Below are positions 4,327 through 5,333 of a DNA stretch of 5,333 bases, one piece after another. Each line of letters begins with the position of its first letter. The first letter of the stretch is position 1. The DNA comes from an uncultured Oscillospiraceae bacterium (GTDB lineage Bacteria; Bacillota; Clostridia; Oscillospirales; Oscillospiraceae): assembly GCA_910587395.1 (NCBI GenBank), contig CAJULJ010000118.1:1-5333 (forward strand), read 5' to 3'. The translations under genes and the position numbers were made by a program. Under the pieces are notes generated by a model. The model saw only the letters and a list, made by a program, of their open reading frames with translations. It did not search any database and was not told the origin of the DNA.

Positions 4327-5333
4327 TTAATCTTCGGGTAGGTCCACTTTACCCACGAAGGAGTAGTAAATCTCGATCTCCTGTCGCCGTTGCTTGCCTC
4401 GGCGTTTACCATCCAGAGCCACCGATTCATGGACCACGATCTTCTCCACGAACTCACGCAGGAGGGTGGGTGTCAGCTCCTCAAAGTTAGTGTGCCGATG
4501 GATGATACCCATGAACTTCTCCACGTTGGCGGAAGCCTCCCGCGCGCGTCCCTGCTCGGCCTGGATTTCAGCTAAACGAGCCTTCAGCGCAGCCTGCTCC
4601 TGCTCATAGTCGGCAGACAGCTCCGTGAATCGCCCGTCGCTGATACGCCCGCTCACAGAATCCTCATAGAGCCTCTTGAAAATGCTGCTCAATTCTGTGA
4701 TGCGCCTCTGCACAGCTTCCATTTCCTTACGGCGGGCAGCATCTTTCCGCTTGCCGCCATCCTCGCTCTGAGCCATCAGCAGCTTCATGAACTTAGCCTC
4801 ATGCTTGGCGGCGTAGCTGGTGATCTGCCGGAGATTGGCCGTCACACCAGCGGTCAGAAGATCGGTGCGGATGAAATGGGCAGTGCAATCAGCGGTGCGC
4901 TTCTTGTAGTTGCCGCAGATGTAACAGTCCTGATGCCGTTTCTCTGTATCATACCTCTGCTGGTACAAGACACTGCCGCAGTCAGCACAAAACACGATTC
5001 CGGAGAACAATCCCATTTCATCATAGCGATTGGGCCGCTTACGCTGCTTGCGAAGCTCCTGCACCCGCTCCCAGGTTTCCAGGTCAATGATCGGCTCATG
5101 TGTGTTCTCAAAAACCACCTGCTTGTCCTCTGGATTGAGGACGCTCACCTTGACCTTGTAGGAAACCTTCTCCGTCTTGAAGTTGACGGTATGCCCCAGG
5201 TACTCCCGCCGCTCCAGAATGTGGCACACGGTGTTTGTGGACCACTTGCAGGGGTAATCTGGATAGTAGCGCCGGATACTGCCAGTGCGTCGGTACTCCA
5301 TCGTCCCCGGCGTGGGGATGTTTTGCTCGGTCA
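4327..5333 (-). CDS. Large serine recombinase, C-terminal part (TndX/TnpX-like, cut by window edge)
   Basis: Site-specific recombinase that would excise and integrate the element through a circular form. The visible part is 334 codons; the frame stays open to the window edge, so the ATG at 5301 is internal. The N-terminal catalytic domain with the active serine lies outside. Numbering from the codon at 5301: the rest of the recombinase domain (PF07508-like; RRYYPDYPCKWSTNTVCHIL at 11-30, YLGHTVNFK at 34-42); a zinc-ribbon with Cys105, Cys108, Cys126, Cys129 and Cys139; a long coiled coil at about 183-258; and a DUF4368-type C-terminus (FVEKIVVHES at 284-293, then EIEIYYSFVGKVDLPED). This order is that of Clostridia conjugative-transposon recombinases. 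No frameshift is seen. It converges on the nuclease gene. Whether it belongs to the same element as the mob genes cannot be proved here, though the gene order fits. Confidence 0.93.
   Translation of the reverse strand, partial: TEQNIPTPGTMEYRRTGSIRRYYPDYPCKWSTNTVCHILERREYLGHTVNFKTEKVSYKVKVSVLNPEDKQVVFENTHEPIIDLETWERVQELRKQRKRPNRYDEMGLFSGIVFCADCGSVLYQQRYDTEKRHQDCYICGNYKKRTADCTAHFIRTDLLTAGVTANLRQITSYAAKHEAKFMKLLMAQSEDGGKRKDAARRKEMEAVQRRITELSSIFKRLYEDSVSGRISDGRFTELSADYEQEQAALKARLAEIQAEQGRAREASANVEKFMGIIHRHTNFEELTPTLLREFVEKIVVHESVALDGKRRGKQRRQEIEIYYSFVGKVDLPED

Noticed and set aside
1..5333. CRISPR array, tRNA or rRNA genes
   Set aside because: I saw no regularly spaced direct repeats, no tRNA cloverleaf with the TTC and anticodon features, and no rRNA-like sequence. 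The 1051-1177 fold lacks tRNA hallmarks.

Overview
The window looks like a piece of an integrative or mobilisable element in a fairly GC-rich gut-type Clostridia (Oscillospiraceae/Ruminococcaceae-like). This rests on protein-family resemblance, not on a marker gene. The supporting signs are AGGAGG-type ribosome sites, sigma-A promoters, a MobC/relaxase pair of the Tn1549 type, a DUF4368 large serine recombinase, an ECF sigma factor with a DUF4179-like anti-sigma partner, and an Rpn/PD-(D/E)XK nuclease of the kind abundant in these genomes.

Layout, left to right. (1) Positions 1-802, minus strand: the N-terminal 144 codons of a MOBP/VirD2-type relaxase, cut by the window edge, preceded by and overlapping mobC. 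(2) Positions 803-1020: a strong consensus sigma-A promoter reading into mobC and a roughly 180-nt leader with two inverted repeats, the best candidate for the oriT. (3) Positions 1051-1177: a 127-nt stretch that can fold into a four-stem cloverleaf with no coding content; it may be a structured RNA or a small interspersed repeat. (4) Positions 1211-2830, minus strand: a two-gene operon of ECF sigma factor then membrane anti-sigma factor, with a likely self-recognised ECF promoter in front. (5) Positions 2941-3066: a divergent control region with two sigma-A-like promoters and three copies of a TGATAT half-site. (6) Positions 3076-4029, plus strand: an Rpn-family nuclease with the D...ExQ active site and a well-formed internal ribosome site and ATG that could make a separate 60-aa C-terminal protein, as described for RpnS intragenic antitoxins. 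(7) Positions 4030-4326: convergent intergenic region with a terminator and a cluster of palindromes. (8) Positions 4327-5333, minus strand: the C-terminal two-thirds of a large serine recombinase, cut by the right edge.

How the parts fit. Relaxase, MobC and oriT would process the element for transfer, and the serine recombinase would excise and integrate it. The sigma/anti-sigma operon and the Rpn nuclease lie between the mob module and the recombinase, which is where Tn1549-type elements carry cargo (vanB in Tn1549). I infer that they are cargo: a surface-signal response module and a possible phage-defence or toxin module. The most interesting points are the possible intragenic antitoxin in the nuclease gene, the half-site array between the divergent promoters, and the unexplained cloverleaf at 1051-1177.
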